Source: Bacillota bacterium (GTDB lineage: Bacteria; Bacillota; Clostridia; Acetivibrionales; DSM-1351). Taken from it: a stretch of DNA of 40,734 bases. The notes below the pieces were generated by a model, which searched no databases, was not told where the DNA came from, and saw nothing but the letters and a program-made list of their open reading frames with translations. The stretch is taken from NCBI GenBank assembly GCA_023391425.1, contig JAEWAX010000050.1, positions 1 through 40,734 of the forward strand. The letters are read 5' to 3'. The translations under genes and the position numbers were made by a program. Below, in pieces: positions 1-7,760 of this stretch (position 1 is its first letter; each line of letters starts with the position of its first letter).

Positions 1-2
1 AT

Positions 3-476
3 GCAGTTCATGACTATCTTAACAGAAAAGGCTCTCAGAATACAATTTGTAAAAAGTATCATATTCGATCTCGTAGCCAACTTAGACAATGGATAAAGGT
101 GTATAATACTGGTGGAAGTTTAAAAGAAACCACCGGAGGTACATCCATGAAGAAGGCAAGAGTTACAACTCCTGAAGAACGTCTGCAAATCGTAAGGGAA
201 CTCTTAGAAAATGACAGAAACTATGGTGCAATGGCGATTAAGTATAATTGTTCATATCAACAAGTTCGCAACTGGGTCATCAAGTATGAGAAAATGGGTT
301 CGGCGGGACTTGAAGATCGTCGTGGATTTCGTGTTGGAACACAGCCAAGCCGTACCCCCGAAGAAGAATTGCGTGATAAAATCTCAGAACTTGAGCACAA
401 AAACAAAGATTTACAAATGGAGAATGATCTGCTAAAAAAAGTCAAGGAACTGGAGAGGAGGGATCTCTATCGTTAA
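3..476 (+). CDS. IS3-family transposase OrfA (5' partial)
   Basis: DNA-binding subunit of an IS3-family transposase. The frame is open from base 3 to the stop at 474-476 with no upstream stop, so the true start lies left of the window; the ATGs at 99 and 147 are internal. The visible part holds two helix-turn-helix-like segments: one ending in SRSQLRQWIKVY, the second around NYGAMAIKYNCSYQQVRNWV. A charged coiled-coil tail follows (KISELEHKNKDLQMENDLLK), the usual leucine-zipper-like dimerisation region. The A-run at 434-440 lies near the 3' end, where ribosomes can slip into orfB. Confidence 0.88.
   Translation, partial: AVHDYLNRKGSQNTICKKYHIRSRSQLRQWIKVYNTGGSLKETTGGTSMKKARVTTPEERLQIVRELLENDRNYGAMAIKYNCSYQQVRNWVIKYEKMGSAGLEDRRGFRVGTQPSRTPEEELRDKISELEHKNKDLQMENDLLKKVKELERRDLYR
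434..441 (+). other. -1 programmed frameshift slippery site (orfA/orfB)
   Basis: Seven A residues followed by G (AAAAAAAG) lie in orfA, read as CTA AAA AAA GTC in the zero frame. A -1 slip enters frame 2, which is open without stops from here to 1369. IS3-family elements commonly make the OrfAB transposase this way; use here is inferred. Confidence 0.7.
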
Positions 477-1369
477 TACATTATCTTACTGCTTATAAAG
501 CCATTAAAGAATTATCGGAAACAAAAGGATATTCAACAGAAAAACTTTGTAAATACTTAGGGGTTACCCGTTCTTCCTATTATCGTTGGTTAAAGCATCC
601 AACAAGTGACAGCGAACTTAAAAATGAAAGGATTGCAAAGAAAATACGGAAAATTCATGAGCAGCATCCAGATATGGGATATCGCCGTATTCGGGACGAA
701 CTAGACATAAACCATGGTATTAAAGTGAATGATAAGCGTGTCCTTCGAATTTGCAGGAGTGAAAAAGTCCAATCTGCCATTAAGTGGAGACCGAAGAGTT
801 GTACGAAATCTGACCGAAATCCGAACCATATAGCCAAAAACTATCTGCACCGCGAGTTCCATGCAGATGCACCTAACGAAAAGTGGTTAACAGATGTAAC
901 GGAATTCAAATACTATATCGGCACCGAAGTTCACAAAATATATTTGAGTGCAATCCTGGATTTGTATGACCGAAGGATTGTTGCATTTAAAATAAGTAAC
1001 CGCAATGATAATTCCCTGGTTATGGACACATTTGACGAAGCTGTTAGAGTGGAACCGGATGCTCATCCATTATTTCATAGTGACCGGGGCTTTCAATATA
1101 CAAGTGCACAATTTTATACTCGCCTAAAGAAACATAGAATGAAGCAAAGCATGTCCAGAGTAGCACACTGTATTGATAATGGTCCAATGGAAGGCTTCTG
1201 GGGGATTTTAAAACGTGAAATGTACTATGGTCACCGTTTTACAAAAAGAAACGACTTGGTAAATGCTATAACTGATTATATAGATTATTATAATAATGGC
1301 CGTTTACAACGAAAGCTGAGAGTAATGACACCGATGGCATACCATAATCAATATACATTAGTAGCATAA
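434..1369 (+). CDS. IS3-family transposase OrfB (integrase core), by -1 frameshift
   Basis: Catalytic part of the transposase, made as an OrfAB fusion. Frame 2 is stop-free from the slippery site to 1369, although the first ATG is at 674. An HTH_21-like segment (KHPTSDSELKNERIAKKI, HPDMGYRRI) precedes an rve integrase core with the DDE triad: Asp in WLTDVTEF, Asp in FHSDRGFQYTS, Glu in DNGPMEGFWGILK. The C-terminal YNNGRLQRKLRVMTPMAY is the usual IS3 ending. The triad and length are complete. Starting at 674 would lose the N-terminal HTH_21-like region, so the frameshift product is preferred. Confidence 0.88.
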   Translation, partial: KKSQGTGEEGSLSLIHYLTAYKAIKELSETKGYSTEKLCKYLGVTRSSYYRWLKHPTSDSELKNERIAKKIRKIHEQHPDMGYRRIRDELDINHGIKVNDKRVLRICRSEKVQSAIKWRPKSCTKSDRNPNHIAKNYLHREFHADAPNEKWLTDVTEFKYYIGTEVHKIYLSAILDLYDRRIVAFKISNRNDNSLVMDTFDEAVRVEPDAHPLFHSDRGFQYTSAQFYTRLKKHRMKQSMSRVAHCIDNGPMEGFWGILKREMYYGHRFTKRNDLVNAITDYIDYYNNGRLQRKLRVMTPMAYHNQYTLVA

Positions 1370-1373
1370 AAAT

Positions 1374-1403
1374 ACCGCCAGCCATTAACACACGGCTGAC
1401 GGT
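1374..1403 (+). terminator. Imperfect hairpin after orfB
   Basis: ACCG-c-CAGCC pairs with GGCTG-a-CGGT around a ten-base loop. No clear T-run follows directly, so it may be a weak terminator or a structure protecting the element from read-through. Confidence 0.35.
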
Positions 1404-1617
1404 CAAAACTTATTGTTTTTTATTGTCCTCTTGACGGGTAGCACACCACAAGTAGGTCGGTTTTTTAAAAGTTTAAAAATACTATTTATTGGAGGAATTT
1501 ATATACATATGTTGAACTATTCTTAACTAAAGTTGTTTATGAAGGAATATGTATATGTTGCAGATTAGTTTGCTTAGGAACTAAAGATTATTTAAATTAG
1601 CCATATGGAGGATGACT

Positions 1618-2217
1618 ATGGATGCTCAAGCATTTTGGAATGTAATTGGAACTTATAATCAATCAACGTGGATTATTCAAAGCATATTGTTTTTATTCAT
1701 AGTTTTAAGTATTATAATTGCTCGCTTCGGTAAGTGTATCTGGATGCCTAAATTTACTTTAGGTATCACAAATCTATTCATCGGTATCGCTTTCTTTTTA
1801 TTTTACGGAACAGAACCAATTCAGAAGTTTTTTGCATTTCCACTGTATATCTCTGTAGGCTTTTTATTTTTATGGGAGGCTATTAAACACAAAGCAAGTG
1901 ACTTTGAACATTTTAATAAATGGAAATGGATGCTTCTTTTTATAATAATGTTGTACCCATTCATATCAATGATGTTTGGCAATTCTTTTCCAGAAATGGT
2001 TGTTTATATTATGCCTTGCCCAGTTATAAGTCTTAGTATTGTAATTTATTCGTGTTATAAGCATAGAAACAAGATGTTACTCGCACTAATGACAATATGG
2101 GGTCTCACTGGGATTAAGGCATTTATTGTGAATGCTTATGAGGATGTTATTTTGTTGATTTGTGGCATATATTGTTTGGTTATCTTAATTAAGCAGTTTA
2201 AGAAGCAGAGATTATGA
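1618..2217 (+). CDS. Multi-pass membrane protein, DUF6064-like
   Basis: Unknown function. About six hydrophobic segments run through the protein, starting after the N-terminal AFWNVIGTYNQSTWIIQS, which resembles the opening of DUF6064 membrane proteins; that family call is from memory and is moderate. The ATG at 1618 is chosen over 1612 because GGAGG at 1607-1611 abuts 1612 but sits six bases before 1618. It stands alone just downstream of the IS element. The 170 bases before it hold two near-repeats (aggaatttatatacatatgttg-like) but no recognisable promoter. Confidence 0.6.
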   Translation: MDAQAFWNVIGTYNQSTWIIQSILFLFIVLSIIIARFGKCIWMPKFTLGITNLFIGIAFFLFYGTEPIQKFFAFPLYISVGFLFLWEAIKHKASDFEHFNKWKWMLLFIIMLYPFISMMFGNSFPEMVVYIMPCPVISLSIVIYSCYKHRNKMLLALMTIWGLTGIKAFIVNAYEDVILLICGIYCLVILIKQFKKQRL

Positions 2218-2320
2218 ATATACTCACAATTTAGTCAAATTCTCAATCAATATTACATATGCACATTATAGCAGGAATGCTAGTTACTTAACAACCTGCA
2301 AATATGGAAGGATTAAAAGG

Positions 2321-2850
2321 ATGTTTAATAATTACAATCTAAAATTAACATTTATAAGTATGTTCTTATTATTGTTTGCTTGTCTACTTTTTACATCATG
2401 CTCAATTAATGATAAGGGAGATACTCAAGCTGCATAGAAGAAAAGATGCATTCTGGAAAACAATGTGATAATGAAAATCCAGAATACTTTAAAGACCATA
2501 TATTTAGTTCGTATGATTATGTTTCTCAGATTGATAACGCAATTGCTTTTAAAACCTATCTTAAGGCAGGCGAATTGATGGGCAAAATTACCGCTGGTAC
2601 AAAGACATATATAATAAGTCTAAAGGAGTTTCAATCAAAGGATTATGGGAAAATCGGCAATGATATATGTTTTGGAAGCATAGTGAGGTTTTTTTCACAA
2701 AAAAACAAATTGGTAGCAGAATTTGCGGTTGGAATTACCTGCGAAAATTTTGCATCACCTAGCTATATTGGAAATCTTAGTGCAGATGTGGAATATAAGG
2801 CGGGAAAATTCGAGTTAACGAATTTTAGCTTCAAGGAAGATATTGAGTAA
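2321..2850 (+). pseudogene. Lipoprotein gene broken by frameshift after its signal peptide
   Basis: ATG 2321 opens a frame with a lipoprotein-type signal peptide (MFNNYNLKLTFISMF..., hydrophobic core, then LFTSC lipobox) that stops at TAG 2435-2437 after only 38 residues. A 134-residue frame starts 9 bases later at 2446 in another register. Removing two bases near 2435 would fuse the two into one protein (…TQAA-EEKMHSGKQ…). I read this as one gene with a frameshift. The downstream part lacks a good ribosome binding site and, alone, would be cytoplasmic. The mature region (…ITAGTKTYIISLKEFQ…) is not recognised. Sequencing error is an alternative. Confidence 0.6.
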
Positions 2851-2879
2851 TGAACAAATAAAGGATAATTGATTTGTAA

Positions 2880-3104
2880 TTGAAGAGAAAACTCCAAAAT
2901 TCCATAGACTAGTCAGAAAAGTTTATGATAAATATGAATATTCCATTTAAAAGCATATAATTACATTATATCGAGCTGATATAGTTTATATAGTTATGAA
3001 GCCACTTGAATGGTTATTTCTTATTGTATTATATTTATTTGACATAAATCCAGAAAATCGCATTGCAATACAGTATACAGGGAAAAGTGGTAATACAGTT
3101 TTTA
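2880..3104 (+). pseudogene. Degenerate gene remnant, copy of 5862-6083
   Basis: By eye this stretch matches 5862-6083 with only scattered differences and encodes the same EEKTPKFHR...VRKVYDKYEY segment. It has a TAA in place of a sense codon near 2949 (ccatttaaaagc versus ccatttcaaggc) and no start. It is a remnant of a DUF6688-like protein and the left part of the duplicated block. Confidence 0.7.
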
Positions 3105-3114
3105 GGAGGTTATC

Positions 3115-3483
3115 ATGAGTGTCGATGAAATTATAGCGTACTGTTTAGAAAAGAGAAGTTCCTATGTTGATTATCCTTTTGGAGATATCCCTATTTGTGT
3201 AAAGGTACATAATAAAATCTTTGCTCAGGTTTATCCAAAAGTGACTGATTATAAAATTACCCTCAAATGTGAACCAATGATGGGCGATTTTTATAGGCAA
3301 ATATATCCCAATACTGTAGTTCGAGGATATCATTGTCCTCCAGTTCAACAACCATATTGGAACACGATATATATAAATGGTGATGTTTCTGATGATGAAT
3401 TAAAAATAATGATTGACCAGGCATATAATTCTGTAGTTTCAAAGCTGCCAAAGAATTTACAAAAAGATATTTCTGAGAATTAA
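3115..3483 (+). CDS. MmcQ/YjbR family protein
   Basis: Small protein of 122 residues with MmcQ/YjbR (CyaY-like fold) features: N-terminal VDEIIAYCLEKRSSYVDYPFG, FAQVYP, KCEP and a C-terminal DDELKIMIDQAYNSVVSKLPK helix. The family is described as putative DNA-binding, but the role is not established. Start ATG 3115 is set by AGGAGG at 3104-3109. The gene sits inside copy A of the duplicated block at a point where copy B has nothing, so it was inserted into A or deleted from B. It ends just upstream of the GEMM-controlled promoter. Confidence 0.8.
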   Translation: MSVDEIIAYCLEKRSSYVDYPFGDIPICVKVHNKIFAQVYPKVTDYKITLKCEPMMGDFYRQIYPNTVVRGYHCPPVQQPYWNTIYINGDVSDDELKIMIDQAYNSVVSKLPKNLQKDISEN

Positions 3484-3615
3484 GTTATACACCAAAATAA
3501 GGCAAGGTTAAAAAGTTAAGTATCATGTTTTAGACTACAGCACTTTCTTTATCTAACAAATAAACAAAATTTGTAACATACACCTAGAAACACCTAGAAA
3601 TATACAAAAAATGTA

Positions 3616-3644
3616 TTGCACAACTTGTCGTATAGTGCTATAAT
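3616..3644 (+). promoter_or_regulatory. Sigma-A promoter for GH9 transcript
   Basis: TTGCAC (3616-3621), 17-base spacer and a perfect TATAAT (3639-3644). Transcription would begin near 3651, about 40 bases before the riboswitch. The same layout occurs in copy B at 6237-6265. Confidence 0.75.
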
Positions 3645-3689
3645 TTGGATACATTAGTTGGAATTAGTAAAAATTACATAACGTTATGA

Positions 3690-3766
3690 TAAGTAAAACT
3701 TATCGAAAGATAAGGGCTCAAAGCTATGGGTCTAAGGTTATTAAACTATGATCGCCAGGTACCACA
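3690..3766 (+). promoter_or_regulatory. GEMM-I (cyclic di-GMP-I type) riboswitch, copy A
   Basis: Hallmarks of the GEMM aptamer are present: a stem ACTTATC closed by a GAAA tetraloop and GATAAG, then CAAAGCTATGGGTCTAAGG, then TATGATCGCCAGGTACCAC. These parallel the GNRA loop, GCAAAGCC..GG.CUAA core and tetraloop receptor/P3 closing strand of known GEMM-I RNAs. A terminator follows 16 bases later. Ligand is probably c-di-GMP; cGAMP-responsive GEMM variants cannot be excluded by eye. Confidence 0.75.
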
Positions 3767-3780
3767 ACAAAGAAGTGTTT

Positions 3781-3815
3781 AGCTCAATGGGGGAACTTTC
3801 CTATTGAGTTTTTTA
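3781..3815 (+). terminator. Intrinsic terminator, riboswitch expression platform A
   Basis: CTCAAT...ATTGAG stem, extended by G-C and G-T pairs, followed by a T-run. It lies between the aptamer and the coding start about 150 bases downstream, so ligand binding probably sets read-through into the GH9 gene. Confidence 0.75.
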
Positions 3816-3966
3816 GTTACAATGAAAATTCCTGTTATATAAGTAGCTTAAAGCCTTGAGCCAAATAAATTCCTAAATAGTTAATGAAGGGGACTGCTAA
3901 TTGTGACATAGAAGAATTTATAGTTAGTAGTGATTGTAAAAAAATATTCTCTATGGGGGTGTCAAT

Positions 3967-5631
3967 TTGTTAAAAGAGATTTATAGTGCTGGACAAACAG
4001 TGGAGAAAGAGTTAAGTGAGGATATTCTTATTAATCAAATAGGTTATAAGAGTACAGATAAAAAGATTGCCATTATAAAAGGTCAGCATAGTTGTTTCCA
4101 AGTTGTTGATGCAACGACCAACAAAGTAGTTCTGACAAAGGATCTGAACGGAAAGGTAAGCGATAAATCAAGTGGAGATTCAGTTAAATATGCCGATTTC
4201 TCAGAACTTACAGTTACTGGACAATATTTTATATCAATACCCAAATTAGGAAAATCGTATGAGTTTAAAATAGGTGATAAGTCCATTTACTCTGAAATAT
4301 TTGATGCAACACTCAAGGCCTTGTATTTTCAACGTTGTGGAATGGCATTAGATAGTAAATATGCAGGTGAATATAGTCATGAGGCTTGCCACAAATCATT
4401 AGCAAAGTTATATGAAGATGAAAGTAAGGAAATTGATGTAAGTGGCGGATGGCATGATGCAGGTGATTATGGAAGATATGTAGTTCCAGCAGCAGTTACT
4501 GCTGCTGATTTGATGCTTTCATATGAGTTTTACCCAAATAGCTTTACTGATACTACTAATATTCCTGAAAGCTTAAATAAAGTACCTGATATACTTGATG
4601 AGGCTAAGTATGGCATTGAATGGATGCTTAAAATGCAGGATAAAGCATCAGGAGGTGTTTATCATAAAGCCACTTCAAAGGGCTTTCCTAGCATGTCAAC
4701 AATGCCTGATATAGATGTTTATGATCAAGTTATTTTGCCTATTTCTACTACTGCAACGGCAGATTTTGCTGCTGTTACCGCGATGGCAGCAAGAGTTTTC
4801 AAAGATTTTGATTCAACTTTTTCTCAGACATGTTTACAGGCATCTAAACTAGCTTGGGGTTGGTTAGAGAATCATGAAGACTTTGTTAAATTTATAAACC
4901 CGCGGGATGTAATAACAGGGCAATATGGAGACAGCGGCTCAGGTGCAGATAAAATATCATGGGCAGCAGCAGAGCTTTTCAGAACAACTGGTGATCAAAA
5001 GTATAGTGACTATTTTGTTACAAATTTTGTGTCTAATGGATTTGGACTTGATTGGCAGTATTCGAGCGGTTACGCATCGATAGCATATATGTTTTCTGAT
5101 TCAGATAAGACTGATTTGAAAAAATTAGAAGAAATAAAGAAGGGCTGGATTGAAAAGGCGGATATGTTTGTGTCTACTGCACAAAAGGATGGATATTTGC
5201 TTGCAATGGATAAAATGGAATATAACTGGGGTAGCAATATGAATGTTGCAAATCATGCTAGGCATTTATTGATAGCTGATAAGCTTAGTAATAACAAAGA
5301 GTATACAGAAGCCGCTGAAAACTCCGCTCATTATTTGATGGGAAGGAATACCTTATGTCAGAGTTATATAACTGGGTTTGGCTCCAAACAAGTGTTACAG
5401 CCTCATCATAGACCGTCAATTGCAGATACAGTCGAAAAACCTATACCTGGTCTGGTAGCTGGGGGACCTAATTCTAGATTAAATGATGATATTTCAAAAT
5501 CAAAGCTATCAGGTCTTGCTCCAGCCCAATGCTATATAGATGATATGTCTTCTTATGCTACAAATGAGGTTACAACTTATTGGAATTCTCCTGTAATTTT
5601 TGTTTTTGCATATTTAAATTCAGATAGATAG
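3967..5631 (+). CDS. Glycoside hydrolase family 9, no signal peptide
   Basis: Endoglucanase-type GH9 enzyme of 554 residues. An N-terminal Ig-like CelD_N module (about 18-105) precedes an (alpha/alpha)6 catalytic domain. Visible motifs are GGWHDAGDYGRY with Asp164 and Asp167, PHHRPS at 479-484, and the catalytic acid region YATNEVTTYWNSP with Glu534. The TTG start at 3967 is supported by GGGGG at 3955-3959 and by the conserved equivalent in the duplicate at 6633. There is no signal peptide, no dockerin and no carbohydrate-binding module, so as written it is cytoplasmic. That is odd for a GH9 unless it acts on imported cellodextrins. Residues 1-9 (MLKEIYSAG) match the ketosynthase start at 6633, suggesting its own N terminus was replaced. 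Controlled by a GEMM riboswitch. Confidence 0.9.
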   Translation: MLKEIYSAGQTVEKELSEDILINQIGYKSTDKKIAIIKGQHSCFQVVDATTNKVVLTKDLNGKVSDKSSGDSVKYADFSELTVTGQYFISIPKLGKSYEFKIGDKSIYSEIFDATLKALYFQRCGMALDSKYAGEYSHEACHKSLAKLYEDESKEIDVSGGWHDAGDYGRYVVPAAVTAADLMLSYEFYPNSFTDTTNIPESLNKVPDILDEAKYGIEWMLKMQDKASGGVYHKATSKGFPSMSTMPDIDVYDQVILPISTTATADFAAVTAMAARVFKDFDSTFSQTCLQASKLAWGWLENHEDFVKFINPRDVITGQYGDSGSGADKISWAAAELFRTTGDQKYSDYFVTNFVSNGFGLDWQYSSGYASIAYMFSDSDKTDLKKLEEIKKGWIEKADMFVSTAQKDGYLLAMDKMEYNWGSNMNVANHARHLLIADKLSNNKEYTEAAENSAHYLMGRNTLCQSYITGFGSKQVLQPHHRPSIADTVEKPIPGLVAGGPNSRLNDDISKSKLSGLAPAQCYIDDMSSYATNEVTTYWNSPVIFVFAYLNSDR

Positions 5632-5749
5632 TGAGACTAGAAAAGATTACTCCACTTTTTGTAATAAATTTACATACTAATATCACAATAGGTAGTAAAT
5701 TGCTTATTTATATCGTTTTACGTAAGAATTACATATTATATTTATAGCT

Positions 5750-6103
5750 GTGAATGGACACAAGGCTATCGTAAAACCAACAAGAGCAGGTATTAGACAT
5801 GATGTGAAAATAATAGTAAACCGTCAACTCTGTATTGCAAATGCATTTGAGCAACTTATTGAAGAGAAAACTCCAAAATTCCATAGAATAGTCAGAAAAG
5901 TTTATGATAAATATGGATATGCCATTTCAAGGCATATAACTACATTATATCGAGCTGATATAGTTTATATAGCTATGAAGCCACTTGAATGGTTATTTCT
6001 TATTGTATTATATTTATTCGATATAAATCCCGAAAATCGCATTGCAATACAATATACAGGGAAAAGTGGTATTGCTGTTTTTAAGTTATACTCAAAAAAT
6101 TAA
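5750..6103 (+). pseudogene. C-terminal fragment of DUF6688-like membrane protein
   Basis: 117 residues from a GTG at 5750; the frame is open from 5726 but has no ATG or ribosome binding site. The sequence begins in mid-domain (NGHKAIVKPTRAG...VNRQLCIANAFEQLIEEKTP) and has one hydrophobic segment (PLEWLFLIVLYLF). It looks like the C-terminal part of a larger protein that I associate, with moderate confidence, with DUF6688. The stretch from 5862 is duplicated in worse condition at 2880-3104. Expression is doubtful. Confidence 0.55.
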
Positions 6104-6236
6104 GTAGAAATTAGAACATGAAATATGATGTACGAATATTCGAATATCGTTTAAATTCTAGGTTTACAGTGCTTTCTTTATTTTAACAAACGACTAAAAT
6201 ATTGTTACATACACCCAGAAATATACAAAAATTGTA

Positions 6237-6265
6237 TTGCGCAACATGTCATAAAGTGCTATAAT
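6237..6265 (+). promoter_or_regulatory. Sigma-A promoter for ketosynthase transcript
   Basis: TTGCGC (6237-6242), 17-base spacer and TATAAT (6260-6265), homologous to 3616-3644. Confidence 0.72.
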
Positions 6266-6310
6266 TTGATACATTAGTTAGAATTAATATTAAATACATA
6301 TTATTATGAA

Positions 6311-6387
6311 AAAGGAAAACTTATCGAAAGATAAGGGCTCAAAGCTATGGGTCTAAGGTTGTAAAACTATGATTGCCAAGTTACCAC
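6311..6387 (+). promoter_or_regulatory. GEMM-I (cyclic di-GMP-I type) riboswitch, copy B
   Basis: Same core as copy A: GGAAAAC, stem with GAAA tetraloop, CAAAGCTATGGGTCTAAGG, then ATGATTGCCAAGTTACC. The 5' GGAAAAC and 3' GTTACC can form the closing P1 helix better than in copy A. Core elements are unchanged while loops differ, as expected for a folded RNA under selection. Confidence 0.77.
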
Positions 6388-6402
6388 AAAAGAGAAATGT
6401 TA

Positions 6403-6437
6403 AGCTCAATGGGGTAATTTCCTATTGAGTTTTTTTG
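6403..6437 (+). terminator. Intrinsic terminator, riboswitch expression platform B
   Basis: CTCAAT...ATTGAG stem with an extended GGGG/TTCC part, followed by seven T. Homologous to 3781-3815 and placed the same way between aptamer and start codon. Confidence 0.75.
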
Positions 6438-6632
6438 GTTGAAATGAATCTATCCTGCTATGTGAGTAGTATAAAAGCTTAAAGCTTTGAGCTGAATAAA
6501 ATCCTAAAACAGTGAATCAAGGGGGTCTGATAAGTGTAAGATAGAAGAATTTATAGTAATAGACCAATTTATGATAATAGAAGAAATTATAGTAGTAACT
6601 GAAAAATAATATTCGCTATAGGGGGCCTCAAT

Positions 6633-7646
6633 TTGCTAAAAGAAATTTATAATGCTGGAATACTTGGGATAGGTGTCAATATTCCTGAGCAGGTAAGGAA
6701 AAACGATTTCTGGGATGGTATTCCTTTGGTAAACCTAACAAGAAAGGAAAGAAATCCGTTTGAGGGAATTGACGAAAGAAGGGTTTTCGATGAGGCGTTA
6801 CTTCCTTCTGATATTGAAGTAGTAGCAGCAAAGAGAGCTATAGACGATTCAGGTGTTAATCCGGATGAAATTGATCTTGTTCTAGTTCACTCAATGATAC
6901 AGGATGAATTGACTCCTGGCAATGCAAGCTTGCTACAACATAAATTGGGACTTAAAAATGCAGCAGCATGGAATATGGATACCTGTTGTTCTAGCTTTGT
7001 GACAATGACAATAGCAGCATCAAATCTAATAGCTATGGGTACATTTAAAAATATTATTATTATAACTTCGATTATTCATTCACAGGTACTTGATTATTCA
7101 CACTATCTTAGTCCAAGTGCTGGAGACGGTGCAGGTGCGGTAGTTATGGGACGAGTTTCCGAGGGACGAGGTTACATAGCATCTCATTGCGAATCACATG
7201 GAGAATACCATGATGCGTTTACATTAAAATGTAAAATTCCTGGAGACGCACAATGGGTGCATTACAAGCCTTCACCAGCAAAACCTATACTTGTATTTAA
7301 TGATGAAATAGCTTATAAAGCTGGAAAAAACTCTGTAAAGAATATGACATCTGCTATAAGTGGTGCTTTGGATAAAGCAAATGTAAAACCAGAGGATATA
7401 GATTTCTTTGTTTCACACCAACCTATTCATTGGGCACATGATGCATGGAGAGATGCTTTCGGAATCCAAGCATCAAAGTCATATCAGACTTTCCGTAAAT
7501 ATGGTAACTTAGCATCATCAACAATACCAATAAACCTTTTTGAAGCACGAAAGAGGGATATGCTCTTTGACAATGCGATTGTACTGATGGCATCTCCAGG
7601 AGCAGGTGAGAATTTTTCAGTGGCATTGTTCCGGTGGGGAAAATAA
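6633..7646 (+). CDS. FabH-like 3-oxoacyl-ACP synthase III family protein
   Basis: Thiolase-fold condensing enzyme of 337 residues. The KAS III triad is visible: Cys119 in DTCCSSF, His262 in SHQP and Asn292 in YGNLASSTIP, with the glycine-rich end SPGAGENFSVALF. The His motif is HQPIHW rather than the HQAN of housekeeping FabH, and there is no fab operon. A specialised ketosynthase (short-chain ketone, pyrone or modified lipid product) is therefore more likely than primary fatty acid synthesis; that is inference. TTG start with GGGGG seven bases upstream. It is the first gene after the GEMM riboswitch and is followed by a STAS-like gene. Confidence 0.85.
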   Translation: MLKEIYNAGILGIGVNIPEQVRKNDFWDGIPLVNLTRKERNPFEGIDERRVFDEALLPSDIEVVAAKRAIDDSGVNPDEIDLVLVHSMIQDELTPGNASLLQHKLGLKNAAAWNMDTCCSSFVTMTIAASNLIAMGTFKNIIIITSIIHSQVLDYSHYLSPSAGDGAGAVVMGRVSEGRGYIASHCESHGEYHDAFTLKCKIPGDAQWVHYKPSPAKPILVFNDEIAYKAGKNSVKNMTSAISGALDKANVKPEDIDFFVSHQPIHWAHDAWRDAFGIQASKSYQTFRKYGNLASSTIPINLFEARKRDMLFDNAIVLMASPGAGENFSVALFRWGK

Positions 7647-7760
7647 AAATGACTTATCTTGGAGAGCTAACAGCTTTCTTATAATAAGTGGGTAGCAGAA
7701 TTTAATAGAGTAATCTATCATTTTCTAATTCTAAAACTAAAATATGGAGGTGTTTGTCTA

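Larger units (their letters stand above)
1..1445 (+). mobile_element. IS3-family insertion sequence, left end outside window
   Basis: Two overlapping frames encode a helix-turn-helix OrfA and a DDE integrase-type OrfB joined by a slippery A-run, the standard IS3-family layout. OrfA is already open at the first base, so the left inverted repeat and 5' end lie outside the window. After orfB there is an imperfect hairpin (1374-1403), then a stretch ending near 1445 in GACGGGTAGCACA. Its reverse complement starts TGTG, as expected for an IS3-family terminal repeat. That right boundary is my estimate because the left end is not visible for comparison. Both frames look intact, so the element may be active. 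Confidence 0.85.
2880..3993 (+). repeat. Duplicated regulatory block, copy A
   Basis: Collinear with 5862-6659: gene remnant, then promoter, GEMM riboswitch, terminator, leader and the first nine codons (MLKEIYSAG) of the downstream gene. Copy A differs by an extra segment of about 377 bases (about 3105-3481) that contains exactly the MmcQ/YjbR gene with its ribosome binding site. Homology stops abruptly after GCTGGA at 3993. Confidence 0.8.
5862..6659 (+). repeat. Duplicated regulatory block, copy B
   Basis: Matches copy A at 2880-3993 without the MmcQ/YjbR insert. It contains the DUF6688-like 3' fragment, promoter, GEMM aptamer, terminator, leader and the first nine codons of the ketosynthase. 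Here the reading frame continues naturally into a FabH-like fold (AGILGIGVNIPE), so copy B is probably the original arrangement. Confidence 0.8.

Noticed and set aside
1510..1527. Tiny leader peptide (MLNYS) after GGAGG
   Set aside because: Five codons with no associated attenuator; probably chance in AT-rich sequence.
3967..5631. Cellulosomal role of the GH9 enzyme
   Set aside because: No dockerin repeats, cohesin partner or signal peptide are visible.
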